Shown here: positions 1 through 9,308 of the stretch, piece by piece | How positions within the stretch are numbered: position 1 is the stretch's first letter | How the letters are laid out: each line of letters opens with the position of its first letter | Assembly (NCBI RefSeq): GCF_001700965.1 | Contig: NZ_CP016756.1 | Coordinates: forward strand, 3,152,501 to 3,216,500 | Reading direction: 5' to 3' | DNA length: 64,000 nucleotides | DNA from: Stenotrophomonas nitritireducens | Lineage (GTDB): Bacteria; Pseudomonadota; Gammaproteobacteria; Xanthomonadales; Xanthomonadaceae | Program-made: the position numbers and the translations under genes | Notes under the pieces: generated by a model | What the model saw: the letters and a program-made list of their open reading frames with translations, nothing else | Databases searched by the model: none | What the model was told of the DNA's origin: nothing

Positions 1-384
1 TCCTCGGCGGCCTATATCAAGGAAATCTCGCGCGCCCGCACCTTCGGCTTCATGCGCGATCTTGAATACATGCGTGAGCGCAACCTGGGCTTGGGCGGCT
101 CGATGGACAATGCCATCGTGCTCGATGAATTCCGTGTGCTGAACGACGACGGCCTGCGCTACACCGACGAGTTCGTGCGCCACAAGATCCTCGACGCCAT
201 CGGTGACCTTTATTTGGCCGGCGGCCAGGTGCTGGGTGCCTACGAGGGCTTCAAGTCCGGCCACGCGCTCAACAACAAGTTGGTGCGGGCCCTGCTGGCC
301 GACCAGAGCGCCTGGGAATGGGCCAGCTACGACTCACCGGTGGCTGCCGATCCGGTCCTGTACGGCGTCCCGGCCTACGCCTGA
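1..384 (+). CDS. lpxC: UDP-3-O-acyl-N-acetylglucosamine deacetylase LpxC, C-terminal part
   Basis: LpxC is the zinc-dependent deacetylase that commits UDP-3-O-acyl-GlcNAc to lipid A synthesis in the cytoplasm. The reading frame is open from base 1, so the gene starts outside the window and only about the last 127 residues are present. The fragment contains [12 protein letters not shown], then [13 protein letters not shown], which carries the family His and Asp zinc ligands, then SGHALNNKL with the catalytic His. It ends with a normal TGA at 384. Neighbours dciA, the M23 peptidase and secA match the order known around lpxC in Pseudomonas. Identification is secure; the N-terminal domain cannot be judged. 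Confidence 0.97.
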   Translation, partial: SSAAYIKEISRARTFGFMRDLEYMRERNLGLGGSMDNAIVLDEFRVLNDDGLRYTDEFVRHKILDAIGDLYLAGGQVLGAYEGFKSGHALNNKLVRALLADQSAWEWASYDSPVAADPVLYGVPAYA

Positions 385-421
385 GTTCTGGCCGGGCGGG
401 TCGTAAGAGAATTGGTGCTTG

Positions 422-473
422 GGACTACGACTAGTCCTAAATGTCATCAATTTGTGAACCCCATCGGGGTTCA
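422..473 (+). terminator. Two stem-loops downstream of lpxC
   Basis: Two short hairpins follow the lpxC stop. One is GGACTA/TAGTCC with a 4-base loop (422-437). The other is TGAACCCC-ATC-GGGGTTCA (455-473). Neither has a strong T tract, so a role in ending lpxC transcription or stabilising its 3' end is inferred. The rest of the gap before the convergent dciA gene is A+T-richer and shows no gene. Confidence 0.4.
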
Positions 474-607
474 AGTCTGAATTTAACGAATAATTAACAA
501 AAGACTAACTCCTTCGCTGCATTCCGCGGCTAGGATTCCTGCGGCCTCCAATTCTGTCCTTGCGGCGTGAAGATGGAGACCGGGGCCGATCAGGTTCCCG
601 GTGGCCT

Positions 608-1042
608 TCAGGATTTTGTGGATTTCACATCCTGCAGGGCTGCCAATGCGTCGCGCAGTCCTTTATGCGTGGCTTCGCTTACTGCGGTACTGCGTTGGTC
701 GTTACGCACTGGGGAGTGCGCGGACGCGGTCGCAGTCTTGACGGTCACTCGGGTGGCCTTCAGCCCGATGGATCGGGCCGCGTCGAGCAGCTGGTCTTCG
801 GCAAGCCTCACTTTGGCGTGCCACACCGGCGATTCGACGAGAAAAACGAGGTGTTCGCCGTCCACATTGGCCAACCGGCAACGGTTAGCCAGCGCCGGCG
901 GCAAATGGGGGCGCAATTGCCGGTCCATCGCATCGAGCCACAAGGCCCGGCGCAGCGGATTTCCTGCTTTGTCCGCCATCGCCGCTTCCAGCGCCTGTTT
1001 GGGCGCGGAACGGGAACGAACACTGGATTTCGGCTCTGACAT
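608..1042 (-). CDS. dciA: DciA-family (DUF721) replicative helicase loader
   Basis: This 144-residue protein matches the DUF721/DciA family, the ancestral loader of the replicative helicase DnaB in bacteria that lack DnaC or DnaI. The visible core includes NPLRRALWLDAMDRQLRPHL, and LANVDGEHLVFLVESPVWHAKVRL, which is typical of the KH-like fold. The C-terminal third is polar and probably flexible. It lies between lpxC and the M23 peptidase, exactly where Pseudomonas has its dciA gene. It points against lpxC and is divergent from the peptidase, with only 12 bp between the two starts, so the two promoters must overlap or lie within coding DNA. The family call is firm; the loader role is from family knowledge. 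Confidence 0.85.
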   Translation of the reverse strand: MSEPKSSVRSRSAPKQALEAAMADKAGNPLRRALWLDAMDRQLRPHLPPALANRCRLANVDGEHLVFLVESPVWHAKVRLAEDQLLDAARSIGLKATRVTVKTATASAHSPVRNDQRSTAVSEATHKGLRDALAALQDVKSTKS

Positions 1043-1054
1043 AAGAATTCTTCA

Positions 1055-2005
1055 ATGACATTTAAAAAGATCGTAATCAAAACGCGTGAACAGAAGGCCA
1101 AGACGCCCTTTTCCCGCGTTCAGATGTTTTTCGAGGACCGCCCGCAGGCATTGCTGGGTAGCGTACTCGGCGTCGGTTGCCTGATGGGCGTGGCGCTCAG
1201 CCTGGCCATCGGCATGGTGGGTGATTCGGCCCTGCAGTCCAAGGTTGATCATCAGCAGCAGGAACTGGCCAAGGTACGCGCTGATGCGCAGACCCAGGTC
1301 AACGCCCTGGCCGCCCGCCTCGGCGAGCTGCAGGCGCAGGCCACCCGGCTCAACGCCCTGGGCGAGCGCCTGACCCAGATGGGCAAGCTGGAAGACGGCG
1401 AGTTCGACTTCCAGGAAACCCCGGGTATGGGTGAAGGCGAGCCCGGCCCGACCCAGGATATCCCGGTGAGCGCGGTAAACAGCGACTTACAGGTGCTGGA
1501 GCAGCGTTTTGCTGCTTCAGGCAAGCAGTTGTCGGTGATGGAATCGCTGCTGTTCGATCACCAGCTCGAGCTGAACGCCGTGCCTTCGCGCATGCCGATC
1601 CGCAACACCTACATCACCTCCAACTTCGGCGGCCGCGCCGATCCGTTCGGCCGTGGTGCCGGCAACCACAAGGGCATGGACTTCCACGCCCGCGTCGGTG
1701 ACCCGGTGCTGGCCGTGGCCGATGGCGTGGTCAGCTTTTCCGGTGTGAAGGGCGGCTACGGCAATGTGGTCGAAATCGACCACGGCAACGGCTACAAGAC
1801 CCTGTACGCGCACAATTCGCGCCTGACCGTGCGTGAAGGCGGGCTGGTGCGGGCCGGCCAGGAAGTGGCCAAGGCGGGCTCTACTGGCCGTTCCACCGGC
1901 GCCCACGTGCACTTCGAGGTCTGGCAGAACGGCATGGTGATGAACCCGCGCAAGTTCCTCGGCGAGGGCGGCAATACGCCGGTCGGCCGTCTCAGCCGTG
2001 GCTGA
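1055..2005 (+). CDS. M23 (LytM) family peptidoglycan endopeptidase, membrane-anchored
   Basis: This 316-residue cell-wall peptidase-like protein has a short basic cytoplasmic N-terminus, one membrane segment (about residues 33-55) and a coiled coil (about 59-112). A LytM domain follows from about residue 188. The zinc-binding residues are visible as the HxxxD motif NHKGMDFH (about 205-209) and HVHFE near 284-288, so it should be catalytically active rather than an EnvC-type activator. Its place between dciA and secA is conserved in related genera. The likely role is periplasmic cleavage of peptidoglycan cross-links. The start at 1055 has only a weak ribosome site, so an internal start is possible. 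Confidence 0.9.
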   Translation: MTFKKIVIKTREQKAKTPFSRVQMFFEDRPQALLGSVLGVGCLMGVALSLAIGMVGDSALQSKVDHQQQELAKVRADAQTQVNALAARLGELQAQATRLNALGERLTQMGKLEDGEFDFQETPGMGEGEPGPTQDIPVSAVNSDLQVLEQRFAASGKQLSVMESLLFDHQLELNAVPSRMPIRNTYITSNFGGRADPFGRGAGNHKGMDFHARVGDPVLAVADGVVSFSGVKGGYGNVVEIDHGNGYKTLYAHNSRLTVREGGLVRAGQEVAKAGSTGRSTGAHVHFEVWQNGMVMNPRKFLGEGGNTPVGRLSRG

Positions 2006-2018
2006 TCGGGACCGGCAG

Positions 2019-2040
2019 GTCAGCTGCGGCTGACTTGTTG
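2019..2040 (+). terminator. Weak terminator-like hairpin after the M23 peptidase gene
   Basis: The sequence GTCAGC-TGCG-GCTGAC is followed by TTGTTG, 14 bp after the stop codon. The stem is only 6 bp, so termination is probably partial. Confidence 0.4.
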
Positions 2041-2074
2041 CGGGGCGCTTGAAACCCAAGCGTCCGCCCCAAGC

Positions 2075-2115
2075 TACAATAGGCGTTGCCATCGACAGGG
2101 CGCATTGCGCCCTGT
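2075..2115 (+). promoter_or_regulatory. Candidate secA promoter -10 and leader hairpin
   Basis: A TACAAT hexamer at 2075-2080 is a good -10 candidate, though no well-spaced -35 is evident. It is followed at 2095-2115 by a near-perfect 9-bp stem (ACAGGGCGC/GCGCCCTGT, 3-base loop) and then a T-rich stretch. The hairpin would lie at the very start of the secA leader. No secM-like reading frame was seen upstream of secA. A role in control is inference. Confidence 0.4.
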
Positions 2116-2185
2116 TTCGTTTGTGACCGGTGAACCCAGGGGGTGAGCCAGGTCGCACGGCATTTCATTCAAACCGGTTCCTTCA

Positions 2186-4897
2186 ATGATCAACAGCCTG
2201 CTTACCCGCGTTTTTGGCAGCCGTAACGAGCGCCAGCTTCGCCAGCTCAACCGTATCGTCGCCAAGATCAATGCCTTGGAACCGGAGATGCAGAAGCTCT
2301 CCGATGACCAGCTGAAGGCCAAGACCCCCGAGTTCCGTGAGCGCATCGCCGCCGGCGAAGCCCTGGACAAGGTCCTGCCCGAAGCCTTTGCGGTCTGCCG
2401 CGAAGCCTCCCTGCGCGTGCTGGGCATGCGCCACTACGACGTGCAGCTGATCGGCGGCATGGTGCTGCACCTGGGCAAGATCGCCGAAATGCGTACCGGT
2501 GAGGGCAAGACCCTGGTGGCTACGCTGCCGGTCTACCTCAACGCGCTGGAAGGCAAGGGCGTGCACGTGGTCACGGTCAATGACTACCTGGCCCGCCGCG
2601 ATGCCGCGCAGATGGGCAAGCTGTACAACTGGCTGGGCCTGAGCGTGGGCGTGGTCTACCCGGGCATGCCGCACAGCGACAAGCGCGAGGCCTACGGCAG
2701 CGACATCACCTACGGCACCAACAACGAATTCGGTTTCGACTACCTGCGCGACAACATGGCGTTGTCCAAGGCTGACCGCTACCAGCGCGGCCTGCACTAC
2801 GCCATCGTCGACGAAGTCGACTCCATCCTGATCGACGAAGCACGTACGCCGCTGATCATCTCCGGCCCGGCCGACGATTCCCCGGAGCTGTACATCCGCG
2901 TCAACCGCGTGGTGCCGAGCCTGATCAAGCAGGAAACCGAGGAAGGCGAGGGCGACTACTGGGTCGACGAAAAGGGCAAGCAGGTCTTCCTGTCCGAAGC
3001 GGGCATGGAGCACGCCGAAGAATTGTTGCGCGAAGCCGGCATCATCGGTGCGGACAACGACAACGGCCTGTACGCCGCGCAGAACCTCACCGTCGTCCAC
3101 CACCTCAACGCCGCACTGCGCGCGCACGCCATCTACCAGCGTGACGTGGACTACATCGTGCGCGACGGCGAAGTGGTCATCGTCGACGAATTCACCGGCC
3201 GTACCCTGGCCGGTCGCCGCTGGTCCGACGGCCTGCACCAGGCGGTGGAAGCGAAGGAAGGCGTGCCGGTACAGCGTGAGAACCAGACGCTGGCCAGCAT
3301 CACCTTCCAGAACCTGTTCCGCATGTACAAGAAGCTGTCCGGCATGACCGGTACGGCCGATACCGAAGCGTTCGAGTTCCAGAGCATCTACGGCCTGGAA
3401 GTGCTGGTCATTCCCACCAACAAGCCGACCGTGCGCAAGGACTACCCGGACCAGGTGTTCCTCAACCGCAAGGGCAAGTTCAATGCGGTGCTGGCGGACA
3501 TTGAAGAATGCGCCAAGCGCGGCCAGCCGGTGCTGGTGGGTACCACCTCGATCGAAACCTCGGAGATGCTCTCCGAGCACCTGCGCAAGGCGGGCGTGAA
3601 GCACGAAGTGCTCAACGCCAAGCAGCATGACCGCGAAGCGACCATCGTTGCCAACGCCGGTCGCCCGGGCTCGGTCACCATCGCCACCAACATGGCCGGC
3701 CGTGGTACCGATATCGTGCTCGGCGGCTCGCTGGAAACCGAACTGCACGAGCTGGGCGAAGACATCAGCGCCGAGCAGAAGGCTGCGGTCAAGGCGGCAT
3801 GGCAGGAACGTCACGAAGCGGTCAAGGCTGCTGGCGGCCTGCACATCGTCGGCACCGAGCGCCACGAATCGCGCCGTATCGACAACCAGCTGCGCGGCCG
3901 CTCCGGCCGTCAGGGTGACCCGGGTTCGTCCCGCTTCTACCTGTCGCTGGAAGACAACCTGATGCGCATCTTCGCCTCTGACTGGGTGCAGAAGGCGATG
4001 CGCATGATGGGCATGAAGGAAGACGACGTCATCGAAGACCGCATGGTCAGCCGTCAGATCGAGAAGGCGCAGCGCAAGGTGGAAGCGCACAACTTCGACA
4101 TCCGCAAGAACCTGCTCGATTTCGACGACGTCAACAACGATCAGCGCAAGGTGATCTACGGCCAGCGCGATGAACTGCTGGACGCCGAGTCGGTCAAGGA
4201 AAACATCGACGGCATCCGCGGCGACGTGATCTACGACCTGGTGACCCGCTTCGTGCCGCCGAACTCGGTGGACGAGCAGTGGGACCTGCAGGGCCTGCAG
4301 GCCACGCTGGAAGGCGAGCTGGGCGTGGAGATGGACGTGATCGGCCTGGTCAAGGCACACGAAGAACTCGATGCCGAAGCGATCGCGCAGAAGGTCATGG
4401 ACCACATGGACGCGCACTTCGCACAGAAGGAGGCGGCCGTTGGCGCCGAGACCATGCGCGCACTGGAAAAGCACGTCATGCTGACCGTGCTCGACCAGAG
4501 CTGGAAGGAGCACCTGGCGCGCATGGATTACCTGCGCCAAGGCATCTACCTGCGTGGTTACGCGCAGAAGCAGCCCAAGCAGGAATACAAGAAGGAAGCC
4601 TTCGAGCTGTTCTCGGAAATGCTGGAGAACGTCAAGTGCGAAGTGATCACCATGCTGTCGCGCGTGCGCGTGCGCAGCGAGGAAGAAGTGGCGGCGATGG
4701 AAGCGCTGGAGCGCCAGCAGGCCGAAGCCCGCCTGCAGATGTCGCAGTTCCAGCACCAGGACAACGGCGGCTACAGCGCCGACGAGGAAGCGGCGGAAGT
4801 GCTCGACGAGGCCAACGCGCCCAAGGTCGGCCGCAACGACCCCTGCCCGTGCGGAAGTGGCAAGAAGTACAAGCACTGCCACGGCCAACTGAACTGA
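2186..4897 (+). CDS. secA: Preprotein translocase ATPase SecA
   Basis: SecA is the motor that drives unfolded preproteins through SecYEG. This full-length 903-residue copy shows the Walker A site [14 protein letters not shown] (about residue 100), the [17 protein letters not shown]-type motif (about 210), and [14 protein letters not shown] in the second nucleotide-binding fold. A helical scaffold region follows. The C-terminal zinc-binding tail [13 protein letters not shown] is the SecB/ribosome-binding element. The length is normal for gammaproteobacteria. It follows the M23 gene by 180 bp that contain its own candidate promoter, and a strong terminator follows it, so it is probably a single-gene unit. 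Confidence 0.99.
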   Translation: MINSLLTRVFGSRNERQLRQLNRIVAKINALEPEMQKLSDDQLKAKTPEFRERIAAGEALDKVLPEAFAVCREASLRVLGMRHYDVQLIGGMVLHLGKIAEMRTGEGKTLVATLPVYLNALEGKGVHVVTVNDYLARRDAAQMGKLYNWLGLSVGVVYPGMPHSDKREAYGSDITYGTNNEFGFDYLRDNMALSKADRYQRGLHYAIVDEVDSILIDEARTPLIISGPADDSPELYIRVNRVVPSLIKQETEEGEGDYWVDEKGKQVFLSEAGMEHAEELLREAGIIGADNDNGLYAAQNLTVVHHLNAALRAHAIYQRDVDYIVRDGEVVIVDEFTGRTLAGRRWSDGLHQAVEAKEGVPVQRENQTLASITFQNLFRMYKKLSGMTGTADTEAFEFQSIYGLEVLVIPTNKPTVRKDYPDQVFLNRKGKFNAVLADIEECAKRGQPVLVGTTSIETSEMLSEHLRKAGVKHEVLNAKQHDREATIVANAGRPGSVTIATNMAGRGTDIVLGGSLETELHELGEDISAEQKAAVKAAWQERHEAVKAAGGLHIVGTERHESRRIDNQLRGRSGRQGDPGSSRFYLSLEDNLMRIFASDWVQKAMRMMGMKEDDVIEDRMVSRQIEKAQRKVEAHNFDIRKNLLDFDDVNNDQRKVIYGQRDELLDAESVKENIDGIRGDVIYDLVTRFVPPNSVDEQWDLQGLQATLEGELGVEMDVIGLVKAHEELDAEAIAQKVMDHMDAHFAQKEAAVGAETMRALEKHVMLTVLDQSWKEHLARMDYLRQGIYLRGYAQKQPKQEYKKEAFELFSEMLENVKCEVITMLSRVRVRSEEEVAAMEALERQQAEARLQMSQFQHQDNGGYSADEEAAEVLDEANAPKVGRNDPCPCGSGKKYKHCHGQLN

Positions 4898-4899
4898 CC

Positions 4900-4930
4900 A
4901 AAAGCCCCGCCAAGCGCGGGGCTTTTTTTT
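4900..4930 (+). terminator. Intrinsic terminator of secA
   Basis: An AAAAGCCCCGC stem arm pairs with GCGGGGCTTTT around a short loop and runs into eight T residues, 3 bp after the secA stop. This is a textbook Rho-independent terminator. Confidence 0.95.
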
Positions 4931-4943
4931 GGGCCTTTGCCCC

Positions 4944-5220
4944 GTAGTGCCGAGCCATGCTCGGCAGGGGCATTACCGATAAAGCCTTTGCCGAGCATGG
5001 CTCGGCACTACAGGGCCGGGTTTTTGTAGGAGCGGCGTAAGCCGCGAAGCTGATGAGCCTTCCGACGCATCGCTTGTAAATCCCCTGCCGAGCATGGCCC
5101 GGCACTAGCTGGTCGGATTTTGTGGGAGCGGCGTCAGCCGCGAAGCTCACAATCCCGCCGAACCGATCATTTACGCACTCCGACGGTGCGCCAGCTTCGC
5201 GGCTGACGCCGCTCCCACAA
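4944..5220. repeat. SMAG pair plus three REP-like GGAGCGGCG elements
   Basis: This fills the secA-mutT gap. An inverted SMAG pair lies at 4944-4966 and 4989-5011, with a degenerate copy at 5086-5108. A second palindrome family, TGTAGGAGCGGCGTAAGCCGCGAAG-type, occurs at 5025-5050 and 5121-5146, and inverted at 5193-5220. The second family resembles REPs known from Pseudomonas and Xanthomonads. No gene is seen here. Confidence 0.9.
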
Positions 5221-5277
5221 AAGCGGGGTCGCACTGAACGATTGCACCAAGTGCCCTGTTTTCGGCATGCTCAAGCC

Positions 5278-6222
5278 ATGACACCCCCTTCACGCTCAAT
5301 CCACGTCGTGGCCGCCGTCATCACCGACGCGCGCGGCCGCATCCTGCTCAACCGACGCACCGGCGACAGTGACATGGCTGGCCTGTGGGAATTCCCCGGT
5401 GGCAAGCGCGAGCCGGGCGAGACCTCCGAGCAGGCGCTGATACGTGAATTGCGCGAGGAGCTGGGCATCGAGGCCGAGGTGGGCGAATGGCTGATGGACG
5501 TGCCGCAGCTTTACCCGGACAAGCGCCTGCGCCTGGAAGTGCGTCGTGTGCAGCATTGGAAAGGCACCGCGCGCGGCCGGGAAGGCCAGGCCATCACCTG
5601 GGTGACGCCGGACAAGCTGTCGCGCTACTCGATGCCGCCGGCCGACCTGCCGGTGGTGGCTGCACTGCGCCAACCGTGCCACTACCTGGTCACGCCCGAA
5701 CCGGGCGAGAACGAGGACGCCTGGTTGGCTTCGCTGGAAGCCGCCATCGCTGGCGGCATCCGCCGTATCCAGCTGCGCACGCCAATGGCGGCGGGGCGCG
5801 AAAGCTTGGCCAGAACCGTGGTGGAGCGCTTCGGCAAACACGCTGAAATCCTGCTCAATCGCGATATCGCGCTGGCCCGCGAGCTGGGTGTCGGCGTGCA
5901 CCTGGGCAGCGAGCAACTGCTGCAGTTGCAGGCACGGCCGCTGCCGGAATCATCGCCGGTGGCCGCATCCTGCCATGACCTGGTGCAGCTGCAGGCGGCA
6001 CAGCAATTGGGCTGTGATTTCGCCGTGCTGGGGCCGGTCCGGGCCACCGCCAGCCATCCTGATGCCGCCGGCTTGGGCTGGGACGCATTCGTCGCGCTGC
6101 GCGAGCGGGTCTCGCTGCCGATCTACGCCATCGGCGGCATGGCCGCTGACGATGTCCAAACCGCACGCCGGCACGGGGCTCTGGGCGTCGCCGCGATCCG
6201 TGCGTTATGGCCGCAGCCTTGA
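5278..6222 (+). CDS. mutT: Fusion of MutT-type Nudix hydrolase and ThiE/TenI-like domain
   Basis: The N-terminal half (about residues 1-130) is a MutT-type Nudix hydrolase expected to remove 8-oxo-dGTP from the nucleotide pool. The Nudix box is complete: GGKREPGETSEQALIREL followed by REELGI. The C-terminal half (about 140-314) resembles thiamine-phosphate synthase/TenI, with a (beta/alpha)8 pattern and a LGPVRATASHPDAAGLGW segment. Such fusions are known in gammaproteobacteria, and the role of the ThiE-like part is unclear. The ATG at 5278 is chosen because the Nudix domain begins there and the upstream frame is repeat DNA. The same gene follows secA in related genera. Confidence 0.9.
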   Translation: MTPPSRSIHVVAAVITDARGRILLNRRTGDSDMAGLWEFPGGKREPGETSEQALIRELREELGIEAEVGEWLMDVPQLYPDKRLRLEVRRVQHWKGTARGREGQAITWVTPDKLSRYSMPPADLPVVAALRQPCHYLVTPEPGENEDAWLASLEAAIAGGIRRIQLRTPMAAGRESLARTVVERFGKHAEILLNRDIALARELGVGVHLGSEQLLQLQARPLPESSPVAASCHDLVQLQAAQQLGCDFAVLGPVRATASHPDAAGLGWDAFVALRERVSLPIYAIGGMAADDVQTARRHGALGVAAIRALWPQP

Positions 6223-6253
6223 GCTGAGCGGCTGTCAGCGTTGCACAACGCGC

Positions 6254-6880
6254 TTACAGGGTGATCCAGAAGCAGTTGTATTGGCGGCGCAAGCGCAGGA
6301 TGGTCCGCGTCGGCGTGGCGCTGCGCGGCAGGGTCTGCTCCAGCCGCAACGCAATGGGGCGGCGCGGGCCGCTGGCGACAGGGCTTACTACCTGCGCCTG
6401 CGGGTCGGTGGCGTTGCTGCCCACCTGCGTTGCATCGACCGGCGTGCCATCGGTGTAGGTGAACGGCTCGTTGGGTGCCGGCACGTAGGCGGGTTCTTCT
6501 GGGAATACCGGTGCGATATCTATCAGCGGCCGCTGCACGATTTCATCCAGCCGGTCCATGACCCGGGTGGCGGCTGCGTTGGAAAGCCCGTTCCACAGAT
6601 AGATGCCCGATAGACGGTTGGGGTCGCGCGTATCGGCCGCTGACTGGATCTGCGCGACCAGTTCGCTCAGCCGCCGCGCGCAGCTGTCACGGTATAGCCC
6701 GCTGCCGCCAGCGCTGCGTGTGTTGGGCAGCAGCCGTGCGCGCGCGCCCATCACTTCGCAGGGTTTGTCGCCGTAGACGGTCTGGCCCTGCGTATTGGTG
6801 CAGCGGTTTACCTGCTGCGCGCGCACGTTGAACACCGCCAGGGCGGAGCAGGTAATCAGCAGGAGCAGCAGCAGACGCAT
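6254..6880 (-). CDS. Secreted DUF4124-type protein of unknown function
   Basis: This protein of about 208 residues starts with a clear signal peptide (MRLLLLLLITCSALAVFNVRAQ). A short Cys-containing motif follows, VNRCTNTQGQTVYGDKPC, typical of DUF4124 periplasmic proteins. The remainder holds a proline-rich stretch (PVFPEEPAYVPAPNEP) and a conserved-looking C-terminus, RQYNCFWITL. The start is placed at the signal peptide rather than at an upstream in-frame ATG inside metF. It converges on mutT and lies downstream of metF on the same strand. Its function is not known. Confidence 0.75.
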   Translation of the reverse strand: MRLLLLLLITCSALAVFNVRAQQVNRCTNTQGQTVYGDKPCEVMGARARLLPNTRSAGGSGLYRDSCARRLSELVAQIQSAADTRDPNRLSGIYLWNGLSNAAATRVMDRLDEIVQRPLIDIAPVFPEEPAYVPAPNEPFTYTDGTPVDATQVGSNATDPQAQVVSPVASGPRRPIALRLEQTLPRSATPTRTILRLRRQYNCFWITL

Positions 6881-6926
6881 CGGCCAAGCGTAGCGGTTGG
6901 CCGAGCGCGCAGGAAGGAAAAACTGC

Positions 6927-7757
6927 TCAGCTGCGGCCGAGGCGTTCGAGCACGGCGTTGGTCGGCTTGGCCAGGTTGAGCGTGTAGAAATGCAGTGCCG
7001 GTGCGCCACCGACGATGAGCCGCTCGCATAGCCCGGCAACCACATCGGCACCGAATTCGCGCACCGCCTCGGCGTCATCGCCGTAGGCCTGCATGCGCTT
7101 GCTCACCCAGCGCGGGATTTCGGCGCCGCACTGCTCGGAGAACCGCCGCAGCTGGCTGAAGTTGGAGATCGGCATGATGCCGGGGATGATCGGCACTTCC
7201 ACGCCCAGCTTGCGCACGGCATCGACGAAGTGGAAATACGCATCGGCGTTGTAGAAGTACTGGGTGATGGCGGCATCGGCGCCGGCATCGATCTTGGTCT
7301 TGAAGTGCTGCAGATCGGCCAGGGCATCGCTGGCCTGCGGGTGGGTTTCCGGATAGGCACCTACTTCGATGCGGAAGGCGTCGCCGTGTTCGGCGCGGAT
7401 GAAGGCGATCAGTTCGGAGGCGTAGCGCATGTCACCGGGGAAGCCCATGCCCGAAGGCAGATCGCCACGCAGGGCGACGATGCGCTTCACCCCGATGGCG
7501 CGATACAGCTTGAGCAGCTCGCGGATTTCCTCGCGGGTCCCGCCGACGCAGGACAGATGCGGCGCCGCGTGCAGGCCATGGTGCTGGTTGAGGTGACGTA
7601 CGGTTTCGGAGGTGTAACTCAGCGTCGAGCCACCGGCGCCGAAGGTACATGACACGTATTCGGGCGCATGCGGCTTCAGTTTGACAGCGGTGCGGTCCAG
7701 CTGGGCGCGCTGGTCATCGGTCTTGGGCGGGTAGAACTCGAAGCTGATCGCGGTCAT
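6927..7757 (-). CDS. metF: 5,10-methylenetetrahydrofolate reductase MetF
   Basis: MetF reduces methylene-THF to methyl-THF with FAD and supplies the methyl group for methionine synthase. The 276-residue product begins MTAISFEFYPPKTDDQR, typical of the family. It contains CTFGAGGST, VALRGDLPSG, and ITQYFYNADAYFHFVDAVR, which lies in the flavin/folate-binding barrel. The length is normal. In this genome it lies about 25 kb from ahcY and 36 kb from metK, so the methyl-cycle genes are not clustered. The upstream region holds a CCATC/GATGG palindrome near a TATAAT box. Confidence 0.97.
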   Translation of the reverse strand: MTAISFEFYPPKTDDQRAQLDRTAVKLKPHAPEYVSCTFGAGGSTLSYTSETVRHLNQHHGLHAAPHLSCVGGTREEIRELLKLYRAIGVKRIVALRGDLPSGMGFPGDMRYASELIAFIRAEHGDAFRIEVGAYPETHPQASDALADLQHFKTKIDAGADAAITQYFYNADAYFHFVDAVRKLGVEVPIIPGIMPISNFSQLRRFSEQCGAEIPRWVSKRMQAYGDDAEAVREFGADVVAGLCERLIVGGAPALHFYTLNLAKPTNAVLERLGRS

Positions 7758-7779
7758 CGGAAACGGCCGGCTGTGACGG

Positions 7780-7813
7780 GTTGCCGGAAATTATATCTCT
7801 CCATCAAGATGGA
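7780..7813 (-). promoter_or_regulatory. metF promoter -10 and adjacent palindrome
   Basis: Read on the minus strand, a perfect TATAAT lies about 25 bp upstream of the metF ATG. A CCATC-TT-GATGG palindrome lies immediately upstream, overlapping the -35 zone. The position suits a repressor operator for methionine control. The regulator (for example a SahR- or MetR-type protein) is speculative. Confidence 0.45.
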
Positions 7814-7860
7814 TGTGCAATTGTTTCAGGCGAGACTGGAGGCAGGCCGCGGAATGAGGC

Positions 7861-8613
7861 TCAGTGGGCCACGCTGGCAGGGCGTTGTGGCAGCAGGGCG
7901 ATGCAGGCAACGATGGCCAGCAGCAGCACTGCAGAGGCGGCATAGCGGCTCAAGGCCAGGCCGCCATGGTCAAGCGGTTTGTCGAGGAAGTCGCCGACCA
8001 CCGCGCCCAAGGGCCGGGTAAGGATGAAGGCGGACCAGAACAGGGCGGTGCGGGAGATGCGGGTGCGGGCGTACAGCAGGGCCACCAGCGTCAGCAGCCC
8101 GGCAAACAGGGCAATACCGCCGGTATAGCCCAGCCCCTGGGTGTCTGCGGCCCAGTCGCCCAGGGCGGTGCCCAGGGTTTGCGAGAAGGTGATGGTCAGC
8201 CAGTAGAACAGCTCGCTGCGCGGTGAGTTGATCCGGGTCACCGAGATGCTGCCGGTGCTGCGCTGCCAGACCAGCAGGGTGATCAGCAGCAGGCCCAGCA
8301 GCAGGGTGGTGCCGCCGGTGTAGCCAATGCCCAATGAGCGATCAACGTAGTCGGCCAGGGTGGTGCCGACGGTGGTGCTGGCGACTATGGCGAACCAATA
8401 GATCCAGGGGCGGAAGCGCGGTGAACGGATCTGGGCGAATACAGCGCCGGCGAAGACCGTGGCAAACAGCACCGTGCCCAGCAGGTAACCCAGGTTCATC
8501 GACATGGTGACCGCGTCACCGCCCACCTCACCCAAGGTGGTGGCGAGGATCTTGGTGACCCAGAAGCCCAGCGTGATGGCAGGGACTTTACTGAGGGCTT
8601 CGGTGGCAGACAT
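7861..8613 (-). CDS. Multi-pass membrane protein, COG4705 type
   Basis: This 250-residue protein has about eight hydrophobic segments in a duplicated arrangement. Near-identical motifs recur: TKILATTLGEVGGD, TVGTTLADYVD, SQTLGTALGDWAADTQGLGYTGG and RPLGAVVGDFLD. Each pairs a small-residue helix with conserved Asp residues, a pattern seen in COG4705 membrane proteins. It suggests a transporter or channel-like inverted repeat. The start at 8613 is chosen at MSATEALSKVP, because the frame further upstream is repeat DNA. No function can be named from sequence alone. Confidence 0.8.
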   Translation of the reverse strand: MSATEALSKVPAITLGFWVTKILATTLGEVGGDAVTMSMNLGYLLGTVLFATVFAGAVFAQIRSPRFRPWIYWFAIVASTTVGTTLADYVDRSLGIGYTGGTTLLLGLLLITLLVWQRSTGSISVTRINSPRSELFYWLTITFSQTLGTALGDWAADTQGLGYTGGIALFAGLLTLVALLYARTRISRTALFWSAFILTRPLGAVVGDFLDKPLDHGGLALSRYAASAVLLLAIVACIALLPQRPASVAH

Positions 8614-8730
8614 GGCAGCGCTCGTGCGGGTGTGGCCTAACTTTCGATGGACAGTTGTCGGAGGCGCGTCGTAGTCATGTAGGCGGTGAAGCGACGGTTC
8701 ATTGCCCCGTGCAGCAGATTGCAGCCGGCG

Positions 8731-9114
8731 CCCCCTCCCTTTCGCGCAGCGAAGGGGAGGGTTGGGGAGGGGTTGGCTTTTGACTTGGTAGAGCCGAGCC
8801 ATGCTCGGCTAGGGCTCTACCAGGAAAGCCCCCTGCCGAGCATGGCTCGGCACTACCGCTTCGCTCCCTCCCTTTCGCGTAGCGAAGGGGAAGGTTGGGG
8901 GGGCTTTTGACTCGGTAGAACCGAGCCATGCTCGGCTAGGGCTCTACCAGGAAAGCCTCTGCCGAGCATGGCTCGGCACTACCGCTTTGCGCCCTCCCTT
9001 TCGCATAGCGAAGGGGAGGGTTGGGGAGGGGTTGGCTTTTGACTGGGTAGAGCCGAGCCATGCTCGGCTGGGGCTCTACCAGGAAAGCGTCTGCCGAGCA
9101 TGGCTCGGCACTAC
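8731..9114. repeat. Tandem composite repeat, three units with SMAG pairs
   Basis: Three consecutive units of about 127-132 bp fill most of the 8614-9308 gap. Each unit has a CCCTCCCTTTCGCGCAGCGAAG-type palindrome, a short linker (GGTTGGCTTTTGAC), and an inverted SMAG pair. The pairs are at 8788-8810/8834-8856, 8915-8937/8960-8982 and 9047-9069/9092-9114. The units differ by scattered substitutions. The remaining bases, 9115-9308, show no gene and presumably hold the promoter of the permease. Confidence 0.9.
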
Positions 9115-9308
9115 ACGGCACCGCGCAGCGAAGATGAGGGAGGCCTGGCTTTGCCGTTGCCGGCATATCAATAAACCGCGGCCATGCGCTACCTGTGCCA
9201 GTTCTGGCCGCAACATTTTTCCGCGCAAAACGACGCCTCACTTAACATCCGGTTTGCGATGATCGGCCGCCAGCACCGTACCGGTGTCGCCCTATCTGGA
9301 AAGCCACC

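Noticed and set aside
2183..4888. A 901-codon open frame on the strand opposite secA
   Set aside because: It mirrors secA exactly, is rich in Val, His, Ala and Arg as expected of an antisense frame in high-G+C DNA, and shows no family motif.
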